Positions 1 to 8,235 of a DNA stretch of 64,000 nt are shown one piece after another. This DNA is from Phycisphaerales bacterium (GTDB taxonomy: Bacteria; Planctomycetota; Phycisphaerae; Phycisphaerales; SM1A02), in assembly GCA_030748455.1 (NCBI GenBank), contig JASMLY010000006.1, positions 1 to 64,000 of the forward strand, written 5' to 3'. The number at the start of each line of letters is the position of its first letter. Position 1 is the stretch's first letter. The position numbers were made by a program, and so were the translations under genes. The notes beneath the pieces were generated by a model, which saw only the letters and a list, made by a program, of their open reading frames with translations, ran no database searches and was not told the DNA's origin.

Positions 1-90
1 CGGAGACGGCTTTGCTGATGCAATGTTCGCTGCGCCAATGACGCACAACAGTGTTGTGAAAATTAAAGCTCGTATAGATAGTGTTTTCAT
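1..90 (-). CDS. Start of a secreted protein, cut by the window edge
   Basis: Only the first 30 codons are visible, read from the ATG at 90 towards the window start. They encode a basic start (MKTLSIRA), a hydrophobic core and an ASA-K junction, which is a typical Sec signal peptide cleaved near residue 26. GAGAGG lies 6 nt before the ATG as a ribosome-binding site, and a good promoter lies further upstream. The mature protein is off the window, so no function can be given. Confidence 0.7.
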   Translation of the reverse strand, partial: MKTLSIRALIFTTLLCVIGAANIASAKPSP

Positions 91-131
91 GCTCTTCCTC
101 TCAGTTCGTGTAAGTTGAATTACGCCTCATC

Positions 132-160
132 ACTATAAGAAGAAAATAGACCAAAAGCAA
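132..160 (-). promoter_or_regulatory. Sigma-70-type promoter of the secreted-protein gene
   Basis: On the minus strand TTGCTT (160-155) and TATAGT (137-132) are 17 bp apart, close to the bacterial consensus. The -10 box is about 40 nt before the ATG at 90, leaving room for a leader with a Shine-Dalgarno. This contrasts with the leaderless arrangement of many other genes here. Confidence 0.55.
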
Positions 161-351
161 GGAAATAAGACAAAACTGTCATGTACGCAGGGATCCAATA
201 GAAAAGCCAGAGAATTCATGCACCTTTTTTGGTGTGTGAGGGGTATTCCACGGGCTGGATCCGGTGTCGGAATTATATTGACTCGGTGCCAATACAATCA
301 GTGCCAAATCAATTCACTGCGAGTCAGTTCGTCTTTGTAAAGAGAGTAGCA

Positions 352-1617
352 TTACCCGCCGGAAATGACTTTGGACATGCTAAAGATTGGCAAGAGCATT
401 GCAATTGCAACACCGCCCACAACAGTACCCATCACGAGGATCATCAAAGGTTCAATCATCGAACCAAGTTTCTTCACACGTGATTCGAGTTCTTCGTCGG
501 TAAAGGCAGCAACACGATCCATGACTTGTGAAAGACGCCCAGCACGTTCGCCAGATGACATCATTGATGCAACATACGAAGGAACATATTGTGATTGGAA
601 GGCTGCATCGCTCATCACACCACCGTTTCTTATGTTGTCTTCCATGTCAGACCAGAGGTGGTCAAAATGTACATTGTTTGTAACATCTCTACAAATGCCA
701 ATCGCATCGAGAATCCCGACACCTGCGGCGAGTAATGTTGAGAGTGTTCGAGCTGCACGTGTTGTATAGAGTTGGGCGAACATCGGTCCAAAGACAGGGA
801 GCTTGAGTTTGAGCCAATCCACCGCACTTCGACCTGTTTGTGTCTTGTACCAAACAATTGCTGTAATGATGAGAGCGATAATCGCTGGAATCCAATACAT
901 CCAATTCAAAAGAAGAAGATCACTTATCGAAATCAACACTTTCGTTGGCCAAGGCAACGAAGCAGATCGCATTTCGTATATTTTTGCAAATCGAGGAAGG
1001 ATACATGTCACGATCAAACCAGTCACAACAACTGCGGTAAAACCCATAATCAACGGGTAGGTCATCGCACCCTTCACTTCGCGGACAGTTTTGCGTTCGT
1101 TTGAAAGATACGTTGCCACTCGCTCGAGCATCAGCGGCATCGTGCCTGAAAGTTCAGAGGCTCGAACAAGGCTAACGACAATACGCGGAAAAACTCGACG
1201 TCGACGCGAAAGTGTTACTGAAAGAGAATCACCCCCCTGTACTTCATGGTGTATCCCTTCAAGAACTATCTTGAATTCTTTTTGTTTCGTTTGCTTTACA
1301 AGCGCATTGAGAGATTCAGATAATGGAACACCTGTTTCAAGCATCACAGCAAGTTGTTGACAAAACGCGATGACATCATCTCGCCGTACTTTTCGCTGCG
1401 ACATCGCGGTAGCGATTTCGGTGCTAGAAGTACGGACTTGTGCTACCTCACCTTGCAACAAGGGCTCTGGATCAATCGCTGTTACAAACAACCCTTGTGA
1501 CCGCAACGAACCGGCAACTTCTGATTCACTTACTGCAACTTGGGAACCGGATAACTCGCGACCTTGTGTGTCGCGAGCTTTCCATGCAAAAGTTTCTTTT
1601 GCGGCTACTGTATTCAT
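352..1617 (-). CDS. GspF/PilC-type inner-membrane platform protein
   Basis: A 421-residue polytopic protein of the type II secretion/type IV pilus F family, which anchors the assembly ATPase in the inner membrane. Two homologous halves are visible, each with the family's helical domain (for example QLAVMLETGVPLSESL and AARTLSTLLAAGVGILDAI), with hydrophobic segments near the middle and at the C-terminus (MILVMGTVVGGVAIAMLLP). The start at 1617 is chosen because its ATG overlaps the GspE stop as ATGA and gives MNTVAAKETFAWKARD, the usual N-terminal pattern; an earlier in-frame start at 1641 would lie inside gspE. It is the last gene of the long pilus/secretion operon. Confidence 0.9.
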   Translation of the reverse strand: MNTVAAKETFAWKARDTQGRELSGSQVAVSESEVAGSLRSQGLFVTAIDPEPLLQGEVAQVRTSSTEIATAMSQRKVRRDDVIAFCQQLAVMLETGVPLSESLNALVKQTKQKEFKIVLEGIHHEVQGGDSLSVTLSRRRRVFPRIVVSLVRASELSGTMPLMLERVATYLSNERKTVREVKGAMTYPLIMGFTAVVVTGLIVTCILPRFAKIYEMRSASLPWPTKVLISISDLLLLNWMYWIPAIIALIITAIVWYKTQTGRSAVDWLKLKLPVFGPMFAQLYTTRAARTLSTLLAAGVGILDAIGICRDVTNNVHFDHLWSDMEDNIRNGGVMSDAAFQSQYVPSYVASMMSSGERAGRLSQVMDRVAAFTDEELESRVKKLGSMIEPLMILVMGTVVGGVAIAMLLPIFSMSKVISGG

Positions 1618-3338
1618 AGCACATTCCCTTGCGTTACACAAAGCACTTCTTCTGGGGTTGTTAACCCATTCTTCACTTTTTCAATACCATCAGCACGCAG
1701 TGACCAGTGACCATTGGTCAAAAGTTGTTGACGCATTGATTGAAGAGAAGCACCCTGACTTACCGAATCTAACAACTCTGCATTCGGAACAAGCAATTCA
1801 AAAATGCCAATTCGTCCAGCAAAACCTGTACCACGGCAACGACTACATCCCCCACCCTTCCAAAGTTCTTCCACACCTCCACATGCTTCGCGAATCGATT
1901 CTTCGCCAGTCCATTGTTCTTTGCAATGAGGACAAATTTTTCTGACAAGACGCTGTGCGAGGATTCCGCGGATCGTTGCTGCGACTAGGAATGGTTCAAC
2001 GCCTAGGTTGACTAAACGTGTGATTGCACTAACGGAGTCGTTTGTGTGCAATGTCGAGAACACTAAATGCCCAGTCAAAGCTGCCTGAGAAACAATACCT
2101 GCCGTTTCATTATCTCGAATTTCTCCGACCATTAAGACGTCAGGGTCTTGCCTGAGCATTGAACGCAACGCTGTTGAGAAAGTGAACCCAGCACGTTTGT
2201 TAATTTGTGACTGATTGATCCCGCTAATTTGTGCTTCAATAGGGTCTTCAATTGTTGCAACATTGATCTCATCAGTGTCAAGTTGCGACAAAACACTATA
2301 CAGTGTCGTTGATTTACCTGAACCTGTTGGTCCCGTTACAAGTACGACACCGTTGGGTTGTTCTACAACACCTTTCCATTGCGCCAACATGTCTTGATTA
2401 AAACCAAGTTGGTCAAGAGACAAATTATTGTTTTGACTGTCAATGATCCGCATCACTACTATTTCGCCAAACTTTCCGGGCATTGTTGACACACGCAAGT
2501 CGATTGGGCGACCATCCATCATCACGTTGAAATCGCCATCTTGAGGCAACCTGCGCTCTGAAATATCAAGGTTTGCCATAATTTTTATACGGCTTGCGAT
2601 TGCTTGGTGCATTTTGTACGGCGGTTGTATTTTCTCAAATAATTTTCCATCAATTCTGTACCGAACACGAAGCGAATGATCACCAGGTTCGATATGGATA
2701 TCTGACGCACCATCTTGTACCGCAGAATAGATTAAGAAATTAACAAGTTTTACCACTGGACCATGGCCGGCATCTTCTTCAAGATCGGCGAGTTCAGTTG
2801 TTTGTTGTTCAATAACTGAAAAATCGTGTTCATCAATATCTTCGTAAATTTCATCAATCACAAAGACATTCGCAGCTGGCAAATAGGATTTGTGCGCTGC
2901 AGCAATGTCCTTCGCTGTTGCAGCAACGATTTGTACAGAGTGCCCCGTGCGACGTTCTATTTCCTCAAGAAGATACAAGTTCGCAGGTTCACTGACTGCA
3001 ACGGTTAGCATGCCTCCAATCAAAAAAAGTGGAAGTACACCATGTTCTTCAAGAAATTCCCGTGGCAATTCTTCAACAACTCGGGGATCAGCGAGCCGTG
3101 CTGTATCTGTTGCAAACGGAATATCGTACGCACTTGCGAGTGCTTCGAGAACACCTGCGTCATCGACATACCCCAACTCAACAAGAACTTCACCAATAAG
3201 TTTTCGCTCTTCACATTGCTTTTGTAGCGAGAGTGCTTGATCTAATTGTTCTTGTGTAATTTTTCCACTTTGCAATAACAACTGCCCAAGCGGAGCTTGA
3301 GAAGAAAGGTCAGTTGGAATTGAGATTGGTTTGTACAT
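1614..3338 (-). CDS. GspE/PilB-type assembly ATPase with MshEN N-terminus
   Basis: A 574-residue hexameric ATPase that powers pseudopilus or pilus assembly. Residues about 12-150 form an MshEN-like domain with two motif copies (PLGQLLLQSGKI and LIGEVLVELGYV); in MshE this domain binds c-di-GMP. The T2SSE domain follows: Walker A GPTGSGKST at 336-344, Walker B VLMVGE at about 401-406, His boxes, and a tetracysteine zinc motif (C469, C472, C498, C501) as in GspE/PilB. The first MshEN motif has Pro where the known ligand-binding motif has Arg, so nucleotide binding is uncertain. It lies just downstream of the STAS and HD-GYP genes and is coupled to gspF by ATGA. Confidence 0.92.
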   Translation of the reverse strand: MYKPISIPTDLSSQAPLGQLLLQSGKITQEQLDQALSLQKQCEERKLIGEVLVELGYVDDAGVLEALASAYDIPFATDTARLADPRVVEELPREFLEEHGVLPLFLIGGMLTVAVSEPANLYLLEEIERRTGHSVQIVAATAKDIAAAHKSYLPAANVFVIDEIYEDIDEHDFSVIEQQTTELADLEEDAGHGPVVKLVNFLIYSAVQDGASDIHIEPGDHSLRVRYRIDGKLFEKIQPPYKMHQAIASRIKIMANLDISERRLPQDGDFNVMMDGRPIDLRVSTMPGKFGEIVVMRIIDSQNNNLSLDQLGFNQDMLAQWKGVVEQPNGVVLVTGPTGSGKSTTLYSVLSQLDTDEINVATIEDPIEAQISGINQSQINKRAGFTFSTALRSMLRQDPDVLMVGEIRDNETAGIVSQAALTGHLVFSTLHTNDSVSAITRLVNLGVEPFLVAATIRGILAQRLVRKICPHCKEQWTGEESIREACGGVEELWKGGGCSRCRGTGFAGRIGIFELLVPNAELLDSVSQGASLQSMRQQLLTNGHWSLRADGIEKVKNGLTTPEEVLCVTQGNVL

Positions 3339-3346
3339 TGGTCTAT

Positions 3347-3682
3347 TTATTTCAAACTTTTTGCAGCGAGTTCTACACTTGGGTGTGAGCTAAACGCACC
3401 GTCGAGTCTTGTTAAGCGAAATATATTTTCAACACTCGAGGGTACACACGCCAATCGCAAACGCACACCATTGTTTTTTGCTTCATCGGACAACCAAAGA
3501 AGCGACTCAAGCCCTACTGAATCAATCTGTTTTAATGCTGTGCAATCGACGACTATATCGGACGAAAAGCTTTGTGTTGCTTCAAATATGTTCCGTCTGA
3601 AATTGTCGCTGCCATCTGCGGTCAGCTCCCCTTCTAGTTTTAAAACTGTTGCCGCGAGGTGCTGTTCACTTAAGATATTCAT
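3347..3682 (-). CDS. STAS-domain protein (anti-sigma-antagonist-like)
   Basis: A 111-residue single-domain STAS protein. The start at 3682 overlaps the HD-GYP stop as ATGA; the longer reading from 3739 would lie inside that gene. The hallmark loop reads DSVGLESLLWL. In SpoIIAA-type antagonists the phosphorylated serine follows D-S in DSSG, and here that residue is Val, so classical control by serine phosphorylation is doubtful. Stand-alone STAS proteins usually relay signals by partner switching. Position between HD-GYP and the assembly ATPase suggests a role in controlling the machine. No anti-sigma kinase is encoded in the window. Confidence 0.8.
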   Translation of the reverse strand: MNILSEQHLAATVLKLEGELTADGSDNFRRNIFEATQSFSSDIVVDCTALKQIDSVGLESLLWLSDEAKNNGVRLRLACVPSSVENIFRLTRLDGAFSSHPSVELAAKSLK

Positions 3683-5310
3683 GCTGCCAACCTTTCGTTT
3701 GTTTGCCCCGATTGGTGTTCGATCATGAGTTCTTCCCACTTAGAAAAATCAAGACGGAAAAACAACTCTGACAACGCTGGATCAAACTGACCAGGTGTGG
3801 ACCGTCTCATCTCATCAAGTACTGAAGTCCGTGTCATAGCGTTCCTATAGGTCCGGCTAGAAGACATTGCATCAAACGTGTCAGCGATCGCGATGACCCG
3901 AGCAATAAGTGGAATATCCTCGCCAGAGAGCCCATGGGGATACCCTCCACCATCAAACCGTTCATGGTGATGTAGCACGCCTCCGAGAATGTCGCTCATT
4001 TGAGGAATATCTCGCAGAATTCTCGAGCCAATTTCTGGATGTTGTTGCACGGCTTGATATTCTTCATCAGTCAGTTTGCCCTTCTTTAAGAGCACTGATT
4101 CGGAAACACCAATCTTACCAATGTCGTGCACCAAACCAGCGATTCGAAATCTCTCTACTTGTGCATCTGTCAAACCAGCCGCATGGGCCAATTGTGCCGT
4201 AAGTAATGCCACTCTTTGAGAATGACCACAGGTGTAGCGATCTTTCGCATCGATAGAAGCTGTGAGTGCTTCAAGTGTTCCAAAAAACGTTGCGTTGAGA
4301 TCCTCATACAACAGTGCGTTCTCTAAGAAAATACCAAGCTGAGATGCCGTTGCGCTTAGCATTTTTACATCTACTGATGATACCGTTGTGTCAGTACCCT
4401 GCTTTTCTGCAGCAATTAACGTGCCGATCACTTGCCCATCATTTTCAATTGGAACAACAATTGTCCCATTGCCAAGACGCTGAGAAAGTTCGTCACCACT
4501 GTGCGCAATAATCGGGGTTTCGGGATAGATGTCACACGTCATGGCAGAAACAATGCTTGAAAGTTGTTGTTCATCGTTCTGAGTTTCACCACGAAATAGC
4601 AATGCATTGCCCGGGCGTGGTAGCCTGTTACCAGTACGTAATTGCACGCCCACCCAACCATAGGGCATGTTCTTTAGTAACTCATCACAGACCAATTCTA
4701 TGAACCGCTCTGGCTGATTGACTGAGTTCATACTGCCCGTAATCGTATATAAAAGGTTTATTTCTTCATACGAGTCAGCAAGTTCTCTGCCAATATCTTC
4801 AATGACCCCTACGTTTTCACTATGTGATCGGTGTGAATTCCAAGCGAGTTGAAAAAGTGACGAGAGGCGTGGGATGTCTTGGGGTGCAGCAGGAGGAAGA
4901 TCGCGGATCATGTCTCTCACAACACCGACTTCCGCATTGGTTGCTTGGCATAGTGCATGAACATATTCACTCGCAAGTAATTCTTCTGTAACAATCAAAG
5001 CGACGGCGTATCCACTTGATCGACGAACGTTTGAAAGTGGAGTAGGAACGATCCACAAGCCAGGTATGACTTCAGTTGCAGAACAATCATCTACTTCTAA
5101 GCATTCTCTGCAACTTGCAGAAATCGCCGTCCGTACAATTGGTGAAGAGAGTAAGAGATCTGCAAACCAATCATCTCCTCGTTTCGGCTCATGTTCGATT
5201 TTACCCATCATGGTGCATTCAACTACAACAAGTCCAGCACGACGAAGCTGTGTAAAAACGTCGTTACGAGGAGCAATGCTAGATGATATGTTTTGCTCAA
5301 ATGTGCTCAC
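3679..5310 (-). CDS. GAF plus HD-GYP phosphodiesterase-like protein
   Basis: A 543-residue protein. The C-terminal HD-GYP domain carries HDIGKIG (H395-D396), the HHHERFDGGGYP segment with GYP at about 456-458, and the IARVIAIADTFDAM motif, so all hallmark residues for hydrolysis of c-di-GMP appear present. A GAF-like domain is likely at about 175-335. The N-terminal ~150 residues are unassigned and contain a Cys cluster (C67, C70, C76) that could hold a metal or respond to redox. The ATG overlaps the response-regulator stop as ATGA, so the REC protein, HD-GYP and STAS genes are translationally coupled and probably form one pathway. Confidence 0.88.
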   Translation of the reverse strand: MSTFEQNISSSIAPRNDVFTQLRRAGLVVVECTMMGKIEHEPKRGDDWFADLLLSSPIVRTAISASCRECLEVDDCSATEVIPGLWIVPTPLSNVRRSSGYAVALIVTEELLASEYVHALCQATNAEVGVVRDMIRDLPPAAPQDIPRLSSLFQLAWNSHRSHSENVGVIEDIGRELADSYEEINLLYTITGSMNSVNQPERFIELVCDELLKNMPYGWVGVQLRTGNRLPRPGNALLFRGETQNDEQQLSSIVSAMTCDIYPETPIIAHSGDELSQRLGNGTIVVPIENDGQVIGTLIAAEKQGTDTTVSSVDVKMLSATASQLGIFLENALLYEDLNATFFGTLEALTASIDAKDRYTCGHSQRVALLTAQLAHAAGLTDAQVERFRIAGLVHDIGKIGVSESVLLKKGKLTDEEYQAVQQHPEIGSRILRDIPQMSDILGGVLHHHERFDGGGYPHGLSGEDIPLIARVIAIADTFDAMSSSRTYRNAMTRTSVLDEMRRSTPGQFDPALSELFFRLDFSKWEELMIEHQSGQTNERLAA

Positions 5311-5711
5311 GCTGCCTCCGATCTTTCAGAACCCTGCATAGGGAATCCTGCGAGAATTGACATTGCTAATTCTGCAACACCGCGTGGGCTGAATGGTTTG
5401 CTTATCACCTCCCGCACGTTTGCTATTTCAGTATCACTAGAAGTGAGCGTATGGCCACGCGCTGTGATCACAACAACGGGAACGTGTTTTGTTGATGTAT
5501 TTTCAACAAGTGCAGTACAAAGTTCAATGCCATTCATGTATGGCATTTGAATGTCTGTGATAATTAAATCTGGAACACACTCTGTTGCTTGTCTCAGTGC
5601 GTCTTCACCATCCACAGCTGTTGAAACATCAAAGCCGCAGTTACGAAGTTTGAGCGATAGTACCTGTAAGATATGTGTTTCGTCGTCTACGACGAGTACT
5701 CGATGAGCCAT
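5307..5711 (-). CDS. Single-domain response regulator (CheY-like)
   Basis: A 134-residue stand-alone receiver. The acidic pocket is VVDDE at residues 7-11, the phosphoacceptor is D53 in LIITDIQMP, and the conserved lysine is K105 in ISKPFSP. There is no output domain, so it must act through a partner; the adjacent HD-GYP protein is the obvious candidate. The gene starts within the stop codon of the histidine kinase (TAATG) and its stop overlaps the HD-GYP start (ATGA). Confidence 0.92.
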   Translation of the reverse strand: MAHRVLVVDDETHILQVLSLKLRNCGFDVSTAVDGEDALRQATECVPDLIITDIQMPYMNGIELCTALVENTSTKHVPVVVITARGHTLTSSDTEIANVREVISKPFSPRGVAELAMSILAGFPMQGSERSEAA

Positions 5712-6994
5712 TACGCTGCTACCCTTCCTGTTCGTTCAACCATCGGAATCGTGAACCAAAATCGTGATCCCATCCCTAAAGTTGAATCTAAGCCAATTTG
5801 TCCACCGTGAAGTGTTTCTACGATGTGGCGACACAAGTTCAAACCGAGCCCCGTGCCGTTTGCAATTCTTCGATAGTTCTCAACGCGATAAAATTTATCG
5901 AATACTTTTTCTGTTTCCTCTGGACCTATACCCAGACCTGTGTCCGAAACTGATAGGTGTAAACTTCGCGTCAGGTGGTCTGCATCTGCTGACACTGTAA
6001 TTCGTCCCCCCTGTGGGGTGTATTTGATTGCATTCGAAAGAAGATTCACGATCACTTGGTAGAGCATGTCACTGTCTCCATTCACCGAGAGATCTACTTT
6101 TGCAAGTTGTGTGTGAATATCTAATTCTTTTTCTTTCGCCTGATGCGCCATGCTTGAAACTGCTCGCTGAACAAGCTCGCTCACTTCTACTTTCTCTCGT
6201 TCAATGTGCATCAGCCCCGCTTCAATTCGACTGATATTTAACAAGTTGTCAATTAATCTACGCAATCGACCTGTTTCTGTAGAGATGACAGAATAAAACT
6301 CTTGTCTCGCGTTTTCATCAGCGGCATCTCCATCAACAAGCATTTCGATGTATGCAGAAATTGATGACAAAGGAGTACGCAGTTCATGACTCGCTTTTGA
6401 AACAAAATCACTTTTGAGTCGCGCAATTTCTCGTTCACGAGACAAATCGCGTAGCACTGTAACTACTGCGTGCATTGGCTCTTCTTGTCCTCCAACAGAT
6501 TGAAGATGCACTTCGTAAGAAACTGTCTCACCGTTAAATGACAGTTCTTGTTCACAAAGTCTGCCACCAGTTGGCAGCCCGTTGCGAGCAGAAGATATGG
6601 TTGAGGCCAATTGGTGGTCATTGACTATGTCGGTCATCACCTTGCCAGCTGCTTCATCCGGCGAGACGTTGAGTAAACCACTCGCTGCTGAATTTGCATG
6701 AAGAATCTCCCCATGTGCATCACATACGATGACAGCATCACGAAGCACATCGAAGACAGCTTCGGCTTGCCGACGGCGAGTTCGATCGATACAACCATGA
6801 ATACGGGCAGTTTCGCTCTCGTTTTTAGCAGACTCAATCTCGTGCACAACGTGTTCGATTTCACGCTTCGCTGTTTGTAACTGCACATACCAATACCGAG
6901 CAAGCGCAATTGACGCTACAGCAAGGAGGCTCGCAAGAGCAAGAATCAGAATGGTGATAGAGGTCGTGGTCACGGCGAATATCTCAGGCTTCAA
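5711..6994 (-). CDS. Membrane sensor histidine kinase with PAS domain
   Basis: A 427-residue kinase. One N-terminal membrane helix (about 12-37) is followed by a short coiled linker, a PAS domain (about 80-185), the HisKA dimerisation helix with SHELRTPLSS (phosphoacceptor H203), and a HATPase domain with the N box (NLLSNAIKYTP) and G boxes (DTGLGIG, GTGLGLN). There is almost no extracytoplasmic segment, so the signal is probably sensed in the membrane or by PAS. Its cognate regulator is the immediately downstream receiver gene. It lies inside the pilus/secretion operon, 20 nt after the TPR lipoprotein. Confidence 0.92.
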   Translation of the reverse strand: MKPEIFAVTTTSITILILALASLLAVASIALARYWYVQLQTAKREIEHVVHEIESAKNESETARIHGCIDRTRRRQAEAVFDVLRDAVIVCDAHGEILHANSAASGLLNVSPDEAAGKVMTDIVNDHQLASTISSARNGLPTGGRLCEQELSFNGETVSYEVHLQSVGGQEEPMHAVVTVLRDLSREREIARLKSDFVSKASHELRTPLSSISAYIEMLVDGDAADENARQEFYSVISTETGRLRRLIDNLLNISRIEAGLMHIEREKVEVSELVQRAVSSMAHQAKEKELDIHTQLAKVDLSVNGDSDMLYQVIVNLLSNAIKYTPQGGRITVSADADHLTRSLHLSVSDTGLGIGPEETEKVFDKFYRVENYRRIANGTGLGLNLCRHIVETLHGGQIGLDSTLGMGSRFWFTIPMVERTGRVAA

Positions 6995-7014
6995 TGCCTA
7001 AGATTTCGCTCGTC

Positions 7015-8235
7015 TTAGGGGTATTGAGGCAGTTGTTGGGGAACGGTCACCATGGGCTCGCTTCCCTCGACGAGCCCTAGGATCGGTTCCTCAGCAAGTA
7101 TCTCGGCTGTTTTTGCAGGCATATTTGCTACTTCTTGCGGATCAATCGCATTTTTCCCACCTAGTTGTTCAGAAGCAGTTGCGATCCAATGGGCGATCTC
7201 ACCATTTTCAGCGAGCGATTGTGCTGTAGCAAAGGATTGTGCGGCCAAATCGACGTTTCCACTCTGCTTCGCTGCTATTCCAAGAAACAAGGGACCCTCT
7301 ACGCGACTTGGTGTGAGTGTACAAATTTCTGATCCACATTGCTTCAACCTCCGATAATCACCCATTTTCCACGAAATGTATCCAAGGTCTATCCACGCAT
7401 CTGCATCCTGGGGCGACTCACGAGTCACAGTGAGGCATACATCCCTTCCCTCAATAAGGCGGCCTGTTGCAGCAAGGCTTTTTCCTTTGATTCTCCTTTG
7501 CAAAGACGTGAGTGCTGTCTCAGAAGTCATCTCGAATTCCCGAAACGTCATCAAACATTCTGCATACAACCCTGCTTGGAACTGAGCAACAATCAAATCA
7601 GAAACAAGAATTAAGTCATCATTCCCTAAAGCTTTGGAGTCCGCCAAATACTGGGCTGCAAGACTTGGGTTGCCTATTCGCAAGTAAATCTGTCCAAGTA
7701 ACGCGGGGATTGAGGCTTGATGTTTAAATGTATGATCAGAATGTAGAAGTGCAATTGCCTCATCGATTCGATCAAGTGAAACGAGTGTCTCTGCTTTTGC
7801 GAGGAAAAACTGCGCGTGCGATTCGTCGTTTTCCGAAGCAGTCGAATAGGCTTGAAGTGCAGCCTCGTCATCACCCCACCGTTGATACAACACACCTAGT
7901 AAATACTGTGGGTGTGCACTTTCTGGGTTTAAACTCGATGCCAACTCAAACGATTTTTTTGCATCGTCAAGTTTGTGTTGCTCGAGAAGGATGCGGCCAC
8001 GTAATTGATGATACTCTGCTTTTTCTGGGTATCGAGTAATTGCGACACCAATCGTCGAAAGTGCTGAAGAAAGCTGACCAACTTCAAATTGCTGACGAGC
8101 TTGTTGGGAAGCAAGGTCTGCGTTCACAAGATCCATCCGATCATGCGCTTTTTGTCTCGCTACTTTGCCTACTTTCGAAGGGCCAGTACAACCTAAAATA
8201 AAAACACAAACTGCAGCGAGGATGAACTGCTTCAT
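7015..8235 (-). CDS. TPR-repeat lipoprotein of the pilus/secretion operon
   Basis: A 406-residue protein with a lipoprotein signal (lipobox ILGC, Cys about 16) followed by about nine TPR-like helix pairs (for example AEYHQLRGRILLEQHKLDDA and AHPQYLLGVLYQRWGDDEAA). It directly follows the secretin gene and its ATG overlaps the secretin stop as ATGA. By analogy with PilF/PilW pilotins it could assist secretin assembly in the outer membrane. That role is inferred from position and architecture, since TPR sequence alone is not diagnostic. Confidence 0.8.
   Translation of the reverse strand: MKQFILAAVCVFILGCTGPSKVGKVARQKAHDRMDLVNADLASQQARQQFEVGQLSSALSTIGVAITRYPEKAEYHQLRGRILLEQHKLDDAKKSFELASSLNPESAHPQYLLGVLYQRWGDDEAALQAYSTASENDESHAQFFLAKAETLVSLDRIDEAIALLHSDHTFKHQASIPALLGQIYLRIGNPSLAAQYLADSKALGNDDLILVSDLIVAQFQAGLYAECLMTFREFEMTSETALTSLQRRIKGKSLAATGRLIEGRDVCLTVTRESPQDADAWIDLGYISWKMGDYRRLKQCGSEICTLTPSRVEGPLFLGIAAKQSGNVDLAAQSFATAQSLAENGEIAHWIATASEQLGGKNAIDPQEVANMPAKTAEILAEEPILGLVEGSEPMVTVPQQLPQYP

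Noticed and set aside
212..240. Possible hairpin GCACC-TTTTTT-GGTGT as terminator of the pilus/secretion operon
   Set aside because: The stem is only about 5 bp with a G-U pair and the T-run is in the loop, so it is unlikely to terminate.
1370..1945. A 191-codon plus-strand frame across the gspE/gspF junction
   Set aside because: Both minus-strand genes are certain from motifs and an ATGA coupling, so the frame is an antisense shadow.
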